Positions 35,029 through 46,443 are shown, numbered from the stretch's first letter. The stretch is DNA of 64,000 nt from Hyposmocoma kahamanoa (GCF_003589595.1 NW_020654080.1:10396206-10460205), one strand, 5' to 3'. The notes: a model not told the origin generated them from the sequence alone. Program-made: numbers and translations.

Positions 35029-35239
35029 CTTAACGATGAGTTAAGCAAGATACAATGTCCCCACTTTTGAGGGAAATGTTATTCCAGGGCATCATTATTT
35101 GTATATTTGTGTGCGTGCCGACGAGCGTAAATACAAGTTGCTTATGCCTACATGAATTTGATTTTTGCCTCACTTGTGACAGTTCGTTTTTTATGAAACT
35201 ATCATTCTATGCGTTATTATTCTAAGCATTAGCCGTTAT

Positions 35240-36180
35240 TTTACCGGATCGACGCATTCGATTTTATCTTTTATGTATATTAATTTGTATTGAAACTTAA
35301 GTCATTAAATTTGCTATACTGAGTTTCACTCGGGTTTTATAACACTTACCCGACCACTGCGATTAATTCAACCGGTATAGTACGTGGTACTTTTTTGTGG
35401 TATGTAAGAGTGAGTAGTTGGGTAAGTATTCAAATGAAACATGTTACTACTTAAAACTAAAATGCTTTCACTGGTAATTTGATTTGTAGTAACAGCAAGT
35501 CTATTCTACAGGTTTAAATTCAAATAACATTGCTATTATCTATTCTTTCTGACGCATTCACCGCAAGATCTATGCATATCTTATAATTGTATGTGGCATA
35601 GAAGTGATATAGAAGATAATACAATGGAAATAATAAACTACTTTTCAATTCTTGACGTAGTAAGATTTTATTGTTAAACCTACGAAATAAACACATGACC
35701 ACAAAATGTTTGAAAATCGTAGCCAACAGACCACCTAGGAGCAAATCTAATTTCTGCCCCAAGTATTCAGCTGCGGGTGTTATTCATTATTGATATCGAC
35801 AGAATCAATTATGGGGAGTTGCCGTTTGCCGACTCAAGTGCAGCCATTTGCTTTATGTAGCATTCATTGGTGGTACATAATTTTAACAAAGCCCCAAGCT
35901 GCTTTCTACTCGCAACGCTCAATGATGACCACCTGTGACCACAAATAAACTTAATGATTCATAGTGTGCTATAAATAGTTTTATTCATTAATGTTATAAA
36001 GTCAATTGACTTTATAACATCGATCCTTTTGAGATTTTATACAAAGGTAAAATATTAGATTTACTTTGAGAGATCTGCGTTTAGCGTCGTAATTTAGATG
36101 TTATATTATGTGTGTGTGTGTGTCTAATTGTAATCTACAATCGGTAATAAATCGGTTTATTTATCGGCTTAATATTAAGA
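35240..36180. other. Unassigned sequence with a 30-bp perfect palindrome
   Basis: No gene recognised. A perfect palindrome centred on GTCAATTGAC spans 35991-36020. A (TG)n run lies at 36110-36122. Confidence 0.5.
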
Positions 36181-36182
36181 AA

Positions 36183-36366
36183 AAATAAGAAAGGTGTGTC
36201 AAAAGTTGTCAGATTTTTGTGTCATGTTTATATATATATATATATATATATAGTGGGATTGTAGATGATAAATAAACCGAGTTTCCTTGTTATTTTCTTT
36301 AATTTGTACGGCAAACAACATGACACAAAAATCTGACATCTTTTGACACACCTTTTTTATTTTTTG
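36183..36366. mobile_element. MITE with about 40-bp terminal inverted repeats and a central (TA)n
   Basis: Left arm 'aaggtgtgtcaaaagttgtc' continuing to 'gtgtcatgtt'; right arm 'catgacacaaaaatctgaca' to 'ttttgacacacctt'. One or two mismatches. The centre has a (TA)11 run at 36229-36251. It lies just beyond the 3' side of the Gypsy relic. Confidence 0.6.
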
Positions 36367-36964
36367 TTAATAATACTTCTCAGCAAAAAGGTAGGAATAC
36401 AAATAGTTTACATTAAAATACGAAAAATACAACTAATCCCACACGGCTATTCCTGCTATTCATCTGTTCCAGATGAATCATCGTTTGAAGTAGTGGTGGT
36501 TTCATCATGTTAGCAGAGCTAGATGCGCTGGCTGGGCCTTCACCATAATCAATCTTCCCTACATTATATCGATCATTTCGTTTCTTACAATTGACTTCAT
36601 AAGGGCCGAAATTTAGGATGTAGTTTATAGCCTTGAACAAACTGGGTTAGTTTAATAATCACCTACTTTCCAACTCTACATTGTATCGTTTCTTTTACTT
36701 TTTCTGTTATAAATCGTCCTGTTTTCTTCTTGGATATTGTGTATACTTTCTTTAACTTTTCTCCTGAGCTCTTCTTTTTGTTTATTAAAATTTTGTACAT
36801 TTTGAATACCATTAATTCTAGAATATCATCATTCTTATCTCGCATTTTTTTAGGTACCACCATTATTTGTGTAACACTGTCCTTCACCTTCCACAGTATA
36901 CGATTTTCTAGTAAATAATCTTCAAATGGTTCACTCTCTAAAATATTTTTCAGCAAGTTTAATT

Positions 36965-37201
36965 TCAGTTTCTTTGTCTGCTGAGAGCGTCTGCATATTT
37001 GAGTCTGGTTTCAGGTCGGTGTTCGATGGTATAATCATATTCTTCTAGTAGCGGGGTCAGAACTCTCGGATGTAAGTCTTTTTTCTGTAACGTCATTGTT
37101 TTGATTATTCCTTGATCCATACATTCATTGATCTGCTTAGTGACAACGTTCAATTCTATACGGTGAAAATCTTCGAGGGTTTTGGTAATTCGGAGCTTCA
37201 T
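36965..37201 (-). pseudogene. Gypsy pol: RT start fused to RNase H end
   Basis: KTLEDFHRIELNVVTKQINE and DQGIIK (start of the RT domain) run directly into TLQKKDLHPRVLTPLLEEYD and YTIEHRPETRLKYADALSR, the end of RNase H. The whole RT palm is missing without loss of frame, which points to one clean internal deletion. Confidence 0.78.
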
Positions 37202-37319
37202 CTGCGTGGATAATCTTCAATTCAACGTTCGATTCCTTCTTTACATTCTTAGGTTTATAGTCTTCAATCATCGTTTTAATCTTATCTGTGAATCTTGCGT
37301 CACCAACCGTCTTTTCATC

Positions 37320-37610
37320 TTAAACTTCTACCGTCGTAGGATGCAATATCTTCTTTGCGCAAATGCCTTCCGTAGAAATACTTACTTCAACTTCCCTCAG
37401 TATCGGGTTGCCAAGTATCACATCAGTAGGTATTGCTGTATCATCAACAACATAAAATTTGCCATCAAAATAACTGTTATCTATTTGTATTTCAGCCGTA
37501 AATGAACCTTTAGTTTCGTTTATGCCAGTAAAGCGTAATATAGACTTAGGATCGTAATCTATTTTTTCTTCAGCAACTTTGGTAAAATAAGTTTCGTTGA
37601 CCAAATTCAC
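37320..37610 (-). pseudogene. Gypsy aspartic protease relic
   Basis: Encodes a retropepsin-like stretch with the C-terminal flap/core motif DVILGNPIL. The catalytic D-S/T-G motif falls at the upstream end (about 37620-37640), where a stop codon interrupts the frame. Confidence 0.65.
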
Positions 37611-37739
37611 GTCACTTCCAGCATCTACTAAAGCTTACTCGAACGTTGTTAATCTTATCTTTGTAAGGGGTAAAACAGCATTTACTTCCGTTTTCTTTAA
37701 TCTTTAGGGTTTTCTTAGTATCGTTCGAACATTCATTGG

Positions 37740-38358
37740 ATTTGTGCCCATAGTCATCGCACTTGAAGCATTTTACACCATTTGTACAAGCTGGCGACTG
37801 ATGGTTTATATCTCCACAGTTGTAGCATCGTCTGATGGGAATATTGATATAGATGTGCTTGGTATAGGTGCATGCCGTGACTAATGAGGATTATTCGGTG
37901 ATGACTTCTTTTTTATGTCAGTATATAGTTCTAGCTTCCTCCGGAATTCTTTCATTGTATTCGTCCCGTATAGAATCGATTTATTCGTCTCTGTGTCCCG
38001 TATACCATCAATCACATACTCCATTAAAGCTGCATCTTCAATGACACCGAGCATGGATATCTCCTTCATATGTAAAAAGTACAACTGATAAGTCTCATTT
38101 GATTTCATTTTCCATGCGATGAGTCTTTTGTGAATAGTGGCGCTGTTCAACTTACTTCCAAATTGTTCCTTCAGTTCGTTTTTTAGTCTCCCAGCTTTTC
38201 AAGTTCGACGTTCTTATAAATAATTTAGCGGTCCCGACGAGAAGCCTCTTTGAGTAGATACATTTTTCAACATTACTCCACTGCATGAGTGACGATATTT
38301 CTTCAAAATCTATCGATGAGTCGATAGGATAATCGTTATCACCACTAAAAGGTGTCAT
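37740..38358 (-). pseudogene. Gypsy gag relic with two zinc knuckles
   Basis: Frames 38358-38152 and 38150-37881 carry retrotransposon gag capsid sequence (e.g. KRLIAWKMKSNETYQLYFLH); a stop splits them. Downstream, 37835-37740 encodes two CX2CX4HX4C knuckles (CYNCGDINHQSPAC and CFKCDDYGHKSNEC), nucleic-acid-binding modules of gag. Confidence 0.78.
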
Positions 38359-38409
38359 TGATTTTTCTAAGTCGTTAATTGAAATTCTTGGTACAGGTAC
38401 ATCCTCTTC

Positions 38410-39095
38410 TTTGGTGGTATGTTAAAAAAATGTTAAAATAATATTTATTACGTCCCGCAGCATTCGAACGTGCAAAATTGCTTGAAACACTTGTTCAATT
38501 ACGTCCCGAAGCCTTTGACAGAACTGTCAATACTTATAGTCCTAGTAATTGCAAATCTTTTCGTCGTAATCTTCTTTCACAGCTTGCAACTCGATGATTA
38601 TTTGCGCACACACACACGCGCACACACATATTTGCGGGAATTTGCGTATTATTTATATATATATAATAATGTAGAAAATACGCACTATTGAAGGTGACGT
38701 CCTGCGAGTGCGATCCAAACAAACGAAGTTTACTCATGGTTTAGTCTTATTTTTCATATGATAAGCAATATAAAATGTTTCGAATATACTCAGACTTAAA
38801 TATTTTTGCATGAAAAAAATAAGTTTGAATGATCAATAAAAATTAAGTTTAAAGAAATTTTCGGTCGTGCATCGTAACAGTCGCGTTACAATATATGTAC
38901 AGTTTCAAAAATGCATGGATTCAAATACTAAAATATTTTCAAAACCTCTGAAATTTTTCTATAAAAAAAGTAATAATGTGGATATTATTGTAGATTTAGC
39001 ACGTTGAATGAGTATATTTTCCTTAATAGGTCCTATCAGAAATTAAGCTCCAGACCTTGTTTAGTTTAAAAATCATAAACCCATATTTTTACGTC
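38410..39095. other. Unassigned sequence with (CA)n
   Basis: Flank of the Gypsy relic. Two 'attacgtcccg' copies at 38449 and 38500 and a CA/CG dinucleotide run at 38607-38628. A 5' LTR may lie here but was not recognised. Confidence 0.35.
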
Positions 39096-39099
39096 CAAT

Positions 39100-39370
39100 T
39101 TATACGTCCCACTGTTGAACACGGGTCTCCTCTCAGGCGAGGGTATAGTTAGGCCATTATCCGGCACAATGGCCTAATGCGGGTTGGGGACTTCACGCGT
39201 TATGAATGCACCTTCTAGAAGGTGCAGCTTTCATTACGATGTTTTCCTTCACCGAAAAGCTCATGGTTTATTTCAAATTGAATTTCGCACATAAATTCCG
39301 AAAAATTCGGAGGTGCGGGCCCAGATTCAAACCCACGGCCTCCGCTTGAGAGCCGGTAGGTAGGCGTTTA
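39100..39370 (+). repeat. Pan-lepidopteran 'gatgttttccttcaccg' repeat (SINE-like)
   Basis: Contains in order 'cgtcccactgttgaacacgg', 'aatgcgggttggggacttca', 'acgatgttttccttcaccga' and a terminal 'cccagattcaaacccacggc', a known moth/butterfly interspersed repeat ending in a reversed tRNA-box-B-like string. Identified from memory of the family. Confidence 0.65.
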
Positions 39371-39567
39371 GCTTACAACATAATATATTTATAGATTTTT
39401 ACAAAATTAAATAAAAAAAGGTATATTTAACTACTTAATAAAAGTTTGTTCTAAATGCAGGTGTATCTGGGCGGAGCAGGCATGCCGCTCGTCGTTTGAG
39501 AGGTGGGTCTATTCGAAGCCTAGCCTAATTTGAGTTTTCTGCTAGCTTCGTTAAAGTATCAATGTCG

Positions 39568-39779
39568 TTTACCATGCCGGACTGCCACGCAGAGGTCCCA
39601 GGTTCGATTCCCGGGCCGGGAGAAATGTTTGTATGGCCTACATTTATTTCTCTCGTGAGTTTGGGTGTAATTTGTGGCTGTCTATATGTGTGTCCATGGC
39701 ACCCGCGACACAGGGTTTCCCTAGTGCGGGGCTATGTTGAGTGTGTGCGTTATTTATTATTTATTTATTTATTATTTAA
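39568..39779 (+). repeat. tRNA-Gly-derived SINE (family A), 5'-truncated head
   Basis: Starts within the head ('accatgccggactgccacgc'), keeps box B, body and tail, and ends in a (TTTA)n tail at 39751-39779. Confidence 0.85.
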
Positions 39780-39844
39780 TGGTACAAATGATGCTGTATT
39801 AATATCGCTTAGGCTTTTTCGTAAGAATTTGTTTTTCTTACTTA

Positions 39845-40164
39845 GCACACGACGTATTTTATACGCGCCATAAACGCGCGTAATCTGTGCGTATACGCGG
39901 AGCAGACGCGCTGTAGTGAATCGATTCAAACGCGCGCATACATCGCATTGCAAGCAAGAGGCTTATTTAAACTGCCTCCGTGGCCGAAAGGTTACCATGC
40001 TGGACTCGCCACGCAAAGGTCCTGGATGCGATTCCCAGGCCGGGAGAAATATGTGTGTGGCCTACATTTATTTATCTCATGAGTTTGGGTGTAATTTGTA
40101 GTTGTCTATGTGTGTGTCGGGTCCATTGCACCCGCGACACTGCGCGTATAAAATACGCTGTGTG
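39845..40164. mobile_element. MITE split by a SINE
   Basis: 'gcacacgacgtattttatac' at 39846 is mirrored by 'gtataaaatacgctgtgtgc' at about 40145-40164. A family A SINE (39971-40140) occupies most of the interior, so it inserted into the MITE. Confidence 0.55.
39971..40140 (+). repeat. tRNA-Gly-derived SINE (family A), 3'-truncated
   Basis: Head complete ('actgcctccgtggccgaaag', box B 'tgcgattcccagg' with changes), body present; the 'gggtttccctagtg' tail is missing. Confidence 0.8.
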
Positions 40165-40455
40165 CGTAGGCTCTTAATACGTGGCTCTTTGTAAAATATT
40201 AACAACCTCTCAGGACCATATTACTAATATCATAAACAAGAACTTTTGTTCTATGACTTTTTACAAAACATTTACCAAAAATTAACTCTTAAGTTTTTGT
40301 TGACTATCTGACACGTTTATATCTGTATTTGGTACTATGATTGTAAGTTTAAACGCGCAAGCGTTCTTCTTAACGACCCCTAATCCTGATTCTGCGCGTT
40401 TTTCGTCGTACCGCACAGAGAATTCACTGTTTAGAGCGACCTGTTTAAATGTTTT

Positions 40456-40766
40456 TAGTAGTAATATAGCTTCTTGTGAAAGAGTTCTTTCAGGGAAGTA
40501 GGTACTGACACCGTATCTATTTCTGCATCCAAGCAGTAATGTGAGCATTACAGGGTTTCGGTTTGTGTGTTGTGTAGTGTGCTGGTGAAATTACAAGTAC
40601 ATGGGACTTGTCAACTTATGCCTCAGGTTGAAGGGCGCAGTGGCTGTGCCCCTAAGATTTTTGCGAATCAAAGCTCTGAGTGGTACTGCAACTGTATATA
40701 GGCGTGTCGCTTATCACTAGGTGCACCACTTGCTCGTCCCGTGCCTGGGTATTATAAAAAAAATAT
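40456..40766 (+). repeat. SINE-like repeat family B, copy 3 (near full length)
   Basis: From 'agtagtaatatagcttcttg' to 'cgtcccgtgcctgggtatta' plus A-rich tail. Confidence 0.75.
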
Positions 40767-40779
40767 GATGAATTATTAA

Positions 40780-42560
40780 AAGTCTGACAACAGTAGTTAT
40801 TTGTTATGCAAGGCTGCAAAGTTGTTGTTTGACGCGAGTGCGTGTATTGAAACCTTAGCAAGCGAAGGGAGCTAAGATTGATCACGCGCTTTCCTCGTGG
40901 TTCAAAAATAGATGCCTGAGCGTAGCGAGGGTTTCAAGGCACGAGACGCAAAATAACTTTGCTGCCGAGGGAAACACACAACTTTTCTCCATATATAATG
41001 GTACTTGAAAGAAAAACGGTTAAACTATACAAAGTATTTTTTTTTATTCACAAGAAAAAGTTTACTTTCGGATGCGTTCTAAATTTACATCTCATCAACT
41101 ATTATTCTTGCTTGCACTTATAATTTTGTGTGATTAAGTGATTATTGAAATTATTTTAGTTCTTCGACAAAAAACGCTTTTGCGCGCAGATTTCTAATGA
41201 GAAAAAAGCTTTTCCGAGCTAGTGAGGTGAAAAAGTTTTTGTGTATGATGTTAGTAATACAGTCCTGTGAGGTTGTTAGTATTTTACAAATCACCCTGTA
41301 TACTTGTAAAATATTTTTAAGATCGAGGCTTAATGTAGATACTTGTGACGTCACTGATTACTTAGTTTGTAATTGTCATGTGAAACGTAAAAGGGTCTAG
41401 TAGGTCAATTACCTACATTGCTGCTGTTCTGTATTCTTGTTTAAAAATAAAGACTTAAAAATATATATTTACCTCGTTAATTGAATTTTGAACCGGCTAA
41501 ATACGTATTAACACACCAACCTCATTCCAGCTTTGTTGTTTTGGATCAATTCCAAAAAAGAAAATATCGCATTTGCGCTTGTTTGTCACACTGTTTTTGG
41601 GTTTATTGTACCAAATAAAATTTTTCCAGAACTTAATTGGTCATAAGTGTGTCGTCACGTATCTTCACACAATTTCAGACATGCGGAAAGAACACAGAAT
41701 CATATATTATAACACCTTGAAGGTACCTACTACTTACATGAGGTATATAAATAGAAGAGGGTTACGTTCTGAAACGTTCCCACCCGTTGCAGGGCTTTGG
41801 CTGCAATAAAAAAGTAAAAATTTTGAATTTATCCTGTTTTTTAACCACTTCTTCGAAACTCTTAGCTGTAGTAAATAGGTAAGTCATCCCTTTATAATTC
41901 AATACAAGAGCTGTGGAGCTAACTGCAGCAAACGAGAGCAATACTTAATTTAAATACAGTCCGTTTCTCTTTCATTAGAAGCAAGAAAACATATTAAAGA
42001 GTTGAAAATTAGAGATCGCTTATGCTACGCTTATTTTATAATACTTTGTACTACGTACTTTTATATACGCTTATTTTATAATACTTTGCCAGTGGCTGAA
42101 ATAGTAGGTAACCGCGAAAAGCAAACAAAATTACTCGGCATGGATCTGTAGAGTCAATGGTGCATCAAGCTTGACACTTTGGATCATTCTTGAATTTAAA
42201 TCTTAAATGTTAAGGTTGATGTGCTCTTCACTCTGTACGACGAGTATGTAAACGAACTGTGAAAAGTTTACAGCTCTAGACAAATTTTGAATCTTCTGTC
42301 CTTTTCTTACTGATAGTCACTACTATACCTACTGGACTATTTGTTCGATCATACTTATTTACGAAAGAAGTATCTAAGCGATAAATTTAGTCGTATAATG
42401 TAAAACTACCTACTTCATACTACGGATCCACAGTAATGCTCAATTTTACAACACTCGCAAAAAATCTGGCCAATCTGCATCTGCTGAAATCATCAATATG
42501 TTTATTTTTTGTTTATTTTTATTGGACAATTTTAGAACGGACAATTACGTCAACGAGCTT
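40780..42560. other. Unassigned sequence
   Basis: No gene or clear repeat recognised. The frames here show no family features. Confidence 0.4.
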
Positions 42561-42829
42561 TATGTGTCCATAAACAATCGTTACTTATGTGTTTGCTTTG
42601 CGTGGGTTGTTTAGCATTGCACACATTTTCACGTGATCTCCTATGTTAAATTGGAGTTTTTTGTGACTGAATTCTGTTTTGTTTTCATTTGTGAAATATT
42701 GTGAATATGACTTAGCTAGCTCCGGGTAAGGTGGACATGGGCTTCGTCGAGAGTAGGTGCGCGGTGCGCTGTAAATGCCCAATGTGGCAGTAGTGGTTGT
42801 TTTGTTAACTAAAACTCACAGAGAGAGAT

Positions 42830-43800
42830 ATATATACTACTATATAACTAGATAGTCATCTTCGGCTTTAAATCCCAACGCTGTCCTGCTGCAGGGCCAT
42901 TTTGACTTTATTCACCGTATTAGCTGTGTGGAAATGCCACCGAAAGGTTTGATGTAATGCGTATTATCCCTTAGTATTTAACCACTGTAAATCTATAGGT
43001 ACTTAGAAGATCGGTTCGACGAGCTTTTCTAGTTTCCTCTTCGTAGTAAATGAGGCAATGGTTGTATTTTCCGCATTTATGGATAGTTCGTGGTCCTTAC
43101 TCTTGGCGAGTATGGTATTGAAGGTTCCTTTTATAAGAATTGATCGTGTTCTGGCAGTGCCCTAGAACGATGATCACCAGGTCGTCAATAAATACAAAAA
43201 TAAAAATCATTTATTTTCAGCCAACATAGTCCATGCAAGTTAGTAACATAACACACCTTATAATTCCGTTGTATTAGGATTAGTACGGTACAGTACCTAC
43301 GTAATTTGTCAGCCTTATATTAACCTCAAAGAGCATGATCCAGCCCCCACCGGCGCGGTGGCTCACTGACTCACACGTAAAACATGTAACTCAGTGAACC
43401 TCCGTAACAGTGCTGCATCAATACTGTCTGCTATCTTCTTCAGGATCTCGTGGCTGCTATCCTTCACTCTTCATACTATTGATGTCAATGTTCAGCTGGG
43501 CCAGCTTATACAGCAGTTGATAAGCAGCAGAAGTGGCAGCCATAGCAGAGGTAATATTACACCATGATGTGGGCGACTTGTTACTATGGAGGCCACTATA
43601 ATTTGTCCATGTATTGCTGGTCTTTACGACTTGAAAGTATATTCTACAACACCTATCTCGTAATTAGAGTATCCACGCCTTCGCAGGTTATTATCAAAAG
43701 CACCCTCAATGGCTAGAAATGCGTGCAGTTTAATTTGTTTATCCTCGAATGCTCTTTCAATCTTGGAACAGGGCGGTTTCTGTGGAATTTTTGTCACTTA
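42830..43800 (-). pseudogene. R1-like LINE reverse transcriptase relic
   Basis: On the minus strand 43760-43690 encodes KLHAFLAIEGAFDN (RT block with catalytic Asp), 43570-43530 HHGVILPLLWLPLL (cf. PQGGVLSPLLW), 43190 DDLVIIVLGH (second catalytic block), 43080-43010 LSINAENTTIASFT and KLEKLVEPIF, then NTVNKVKMAL near 42900. This order fits R1-type elements. About 250 bp at 43220-43480 do not fit and may be inserted. Many stops; inactive. Confidence 0.65.
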
Positions 43801-44000
43801 CTATAGGCATTAAAATTGCATGGATACAGCTAATAAGAATCAATGTTTCCAGTTGTTTAATCACAGAAATAATGATCTGTGATTAATTAGAACAGTGCTA
43901 TATTCCAGATTAAAGGGCAAGGAGAACACGTGCATTTGGCAAGGTGACATGCGCTACCTATATTATGTCCCATGACCGGCAACAGTAATTGCCAAATATC

Positions 44001-44025
44001 TATACTGAAAAAAAAAACGTGATTG

Positions 44026-44067
<42 letters not shown>

Positions 44068-44262
44068 GATTTGTTTATAATGATAATATGTTGTTTCTAT
44101 CGGAGCCTAATCATTGCTACCAACTACAATTATTACAGCAACGGTTTTAATGATTTCAGACACAATTTTTTAAATAGATAAAGATTCATTTAATCACATT
44201 GTGATTCATACTTTCAAGAATCTTGGACGGTTAACTTGATAATTTTTTTTTCAGTGTATAAG
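44001..44262. mobile_element. Possible mariner-like MITE with (TA)n
   Basis: 'tatactgaaaaaaaaaacgt' at the left and 'ttttttttcagtgtata' at the right are imperfect inverse copies; a (TA)n run sits at 44029-44062. TA duplication is plausible but hard to prove in TA-rich sequence. Confidence 0.4.
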
Positions 44263-44293
44263 TACTCAGCCATTACCGCTTTCGGACCGACTG

Positions 44294-44513
44294 TCTTTTT
44301 TTTATAATACCAAGTGACGGGACGAACAAGTGCGCCTGGCGTCAAGCGACACGCCTGTCCATAATAGTTGCAGTGCCACTCAGAGCTTTAAATCGCAAAG
44401 ACTCTGAGGAGTAGGTACTGCCAATGCGTCCGTCACCCTGGGACATAAGGTGACAAGGCCATGTGCCTGTAATTTTACCACCACCCTTACCAACGCGGCC
44501 GCCTTTGCCAACA
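44294..44513 (-). repeat. SINE-like repeat family B, copy 4
   Basis: Reads 'caagtgacgggacgaacaag' to 'ttttaccaccacccttacc' on the plus strand; its 5' end (right side) is missing. Confidence 0.75.
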
Positions 44514-44699
44514 ATAGATTTAAGTCTATGTATTGTTTCTGTTCTTGTGTGTGAGTAATAAAGTGTATACCTATCTAACCTGAACGTACTCTTACAATGA
44601 ACTCCACTGCTTTTAAACTGTCTGTTTGGCAGTATGAATATCTCACCAAAAAAATATAAATAGATAAAAATATTTGCAAATAAAGGAAATTTGTCAGTT

Positions 44700-45550
44700 C
44701 TACGTAAGCCAAACAATTTTTTTTATTATTTCGCAATTAAGTTGAGTCGAAAGTATTAATTCTCGTTAGAGATATCCTAATCTTGTAGTAAAACGTACAA
44801 CCCACGTTATCTTGAGGTTGACTGATTTATGCAATATTGATTTTATTGAATATCATTATTTTTTTACTTTATATTAATTTATTTTTTGTGAAATTACTCA
44901 GTATACTTTGTCATAATTATTAATACAAAGATCGAACACAAAGAAAAATTCCTTCGATCTAACTGAACCTGAACCATGCAACAATAATAATTAATAATGA
45001 TGGTTAAGGAATCGTCGGGGACAGTACAAATCCGCGTATGTAGTATTGGCAAAATGCGCGTATCTGCACCAAACCAAATTTCACAGGAGAGGGATTTAAC
45101 GTTATTACTTTGTTATTTCAATGGCTACGACTTCCATTTTTGCATAGTAAGCATTAATTTATGTTGTCTACGGACTGATAACAATAGATTCCAGTAAATC
45201 ACGCTAGTTTGGTTGCCGCGACATTTACGCGGATTTGGTTTGGCGACTAAATTACCGAAATGGGGACTCATAATCAAGTGCTAGTTACGCGTAATTCCAC
45301 TATCCACGACGATATACAGTTTGTTAAAACTCTACGCATGCAACGTATTACTAGCTAGTTAAGATTAAAATAACATAGATAGCTACTTGTAGATCTTCAT
45401 TTATCACGCACGAGACAGCCTCGCTCGCTTCCTATATCTTTTAAATAGGTCACTCCACATTGTTTTGATTAGCGTATCGTAGTTATCGTATATTAGGTAT
45501 CTAATTTGCCCGAATACCTGCTCATATACTAACTTTCAAATTGGATCACC
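44700..45550. other. Unassigned sequence
   Basis: AT-rich. 44830-44960 has 'gaaattactcag' and 'ttattaatacaaagatcgaa', also found at 4750-4800, so a shared unknown repeat is present. Confidence 0.35.
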
Positions 45551-45569
45551 TTTTTTTTACGGGGGAAAA

Positions 45570-45778
45570 TCGTTATAGATACCCCTGAGCCCAGGGAGAC
45601 TCAGGGGTTATGTGGGGACTCTCAGTCCAGACTGGAGAGCCTACCCCACTAAAACCCCCCCGGGTTTACCTCCCGCCGCCGGTAGAGTCGGCGCCGTGGA
45701 GTCGGTGCACATTCACCACGATGCCGCCCGGCCGCCCTAGCTTGCGCCAGGGCTCCTGCGCCAACGGAGGGGCAGGAA
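45570..45778 (+). repeat. GC-rich LINE-like 5' leader fragment
   Basis: Contains 'ggggttatgtggggactctc', 'gagcctaccccactaaaa' and 'gtttacctcccgccgccgg', similar in character to 62190-62300 and to 5' leaders of R1-type moth LINEs. No coding frame is convincing. Directly followed by an 18S rRNA gene fragment. Confidence 0.45.
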
Positions 45779-45905
45779 CAACTCCAATAGCGTATACTAA
45801 AATTGTTGCGATTAAAAAGCTCGTAGTTGCATTAGTGCGCCGCGCTGTCGGTGCACCGCATCCGCGGTGATACTGACACGTCTGCGGAGCATATGGCGGA
45901 CTGTA
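45779..45905 (+). rRNA. 18S rRNA gene fragment (V4 region), partial
   Basis: 'actccaatagcgtatactaa', 'ttgttgcgattaaaaagctc' and 'gtagttgcattag' match the universally conserved 18S stretch before V4 with few changes; 'gtgcgccgcgctgtcggtgc' and 'gacacgtctgcgg' fit a lepidopteran V4 stem. Only about 125 bp, isolated from any rDNA, so a non-functional fragment. Confidence 0.8.
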
Positions 45906-46079
45906 CTGCTGTAAAATTAGGAAGTGGCTACCTTGGCAGAAAGAGCTTCACCTTTTGCCAACTATGTCATGTGATGAACTGTTGTGTATGCTTTGATATC
46001 TGATTGAACATGTCACATTCACCGCATACACGTTACAAATATGCAATAATAAGATATTTATTCACTCTCAGAAAAGGAA

Positions 46080-46152
46080 TGTTGTACTGGAGAACCCGGG
46101 TGCTCCACGTAACAGACAATAATGGTAACCATTCGCCCAAGGAGGCAGTTGA
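46080..46152 (-). repeat. tRNA-Gly-derived SINE (family A), head fragment
   Basis: 'ggtaaccattcgcccaagga' followed by 'ggcagtt' is the diverged start of the head; 'gagaacccgggtgctcc' may be the diverged box B. Confidence 0.45.
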
Positions 46153-46404
46153 ACTTACACTCCCGATAAGACAGAGAGTAGATATTTAGTTTTTTATTAA
46201 TTTTATTACAGAGTAAAAACATGATAAACATATATACTTTCCGCTAAAGTACTTTATTAACTTTATAAATTCCTTTTTCCAATACTTTCGCCAACGCCGG
46301 AAAATTATAGATCGTCGATCCACAGCCTCACTTTGTTATTACCCTCTATCCGATTATTCCTTTGCTTCACAAGTTTTTTTTTGTTCCTTAGGTATGTAGC
46401 ATTT

Positions 46405-46443
46405 CCCTGAACGAACTCTTTCTTAGGTATTCTATGCTACTAT
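46405..46443 (-). repeat. SINE-like repeat family B, end fragment
   Basis: 'tccctgaacgaactctttct' followed by 'attctatgctact' corresponds to the 5' end of the repeat read inversely. Confidence 0.45.

Larger units (their letters stand above)
33266..35234. mobile_element. Large inverted-repeat-bounded region, possible DNA transposon relic
   Basis: 'ttagaataataacgcatag' near 33274-33293 is mirrored by its complement at about 35207-35226. A second matching pair, 'gtgaggcaaa' (33317-33326) and its complement near 35164-35173, lies in the same nested order. The interior has no transposase; it contains a SINE and a Foldback-like element. Confidence 0.5.
36410..38400 (-). mobile_element. Gypsy-type LTR retrotransposon relic, internal part, heavily deleted
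   Basis: Minus strand, in order: gag, two CCHC zinc knuckles, aspartic protease, a joined RT-start/RNase H-end, a linker to integrase and the pol C-terminus (KKRNDRYNVGKIDYGEGPA). The RT palm with its catalytic aspartates and the integrase core are absent, so the copy cannot move on its own. No long terminal repeats could be identified on either side. Confidence 0.8.

Noticed and set aside
42585..42782. 65-aa minus-strand frame as an integrase C-terminus
   Set aside because: KLQFNIGDHVKM is suggestive of such domains, but the match is too short and no other integrase sequence is near.
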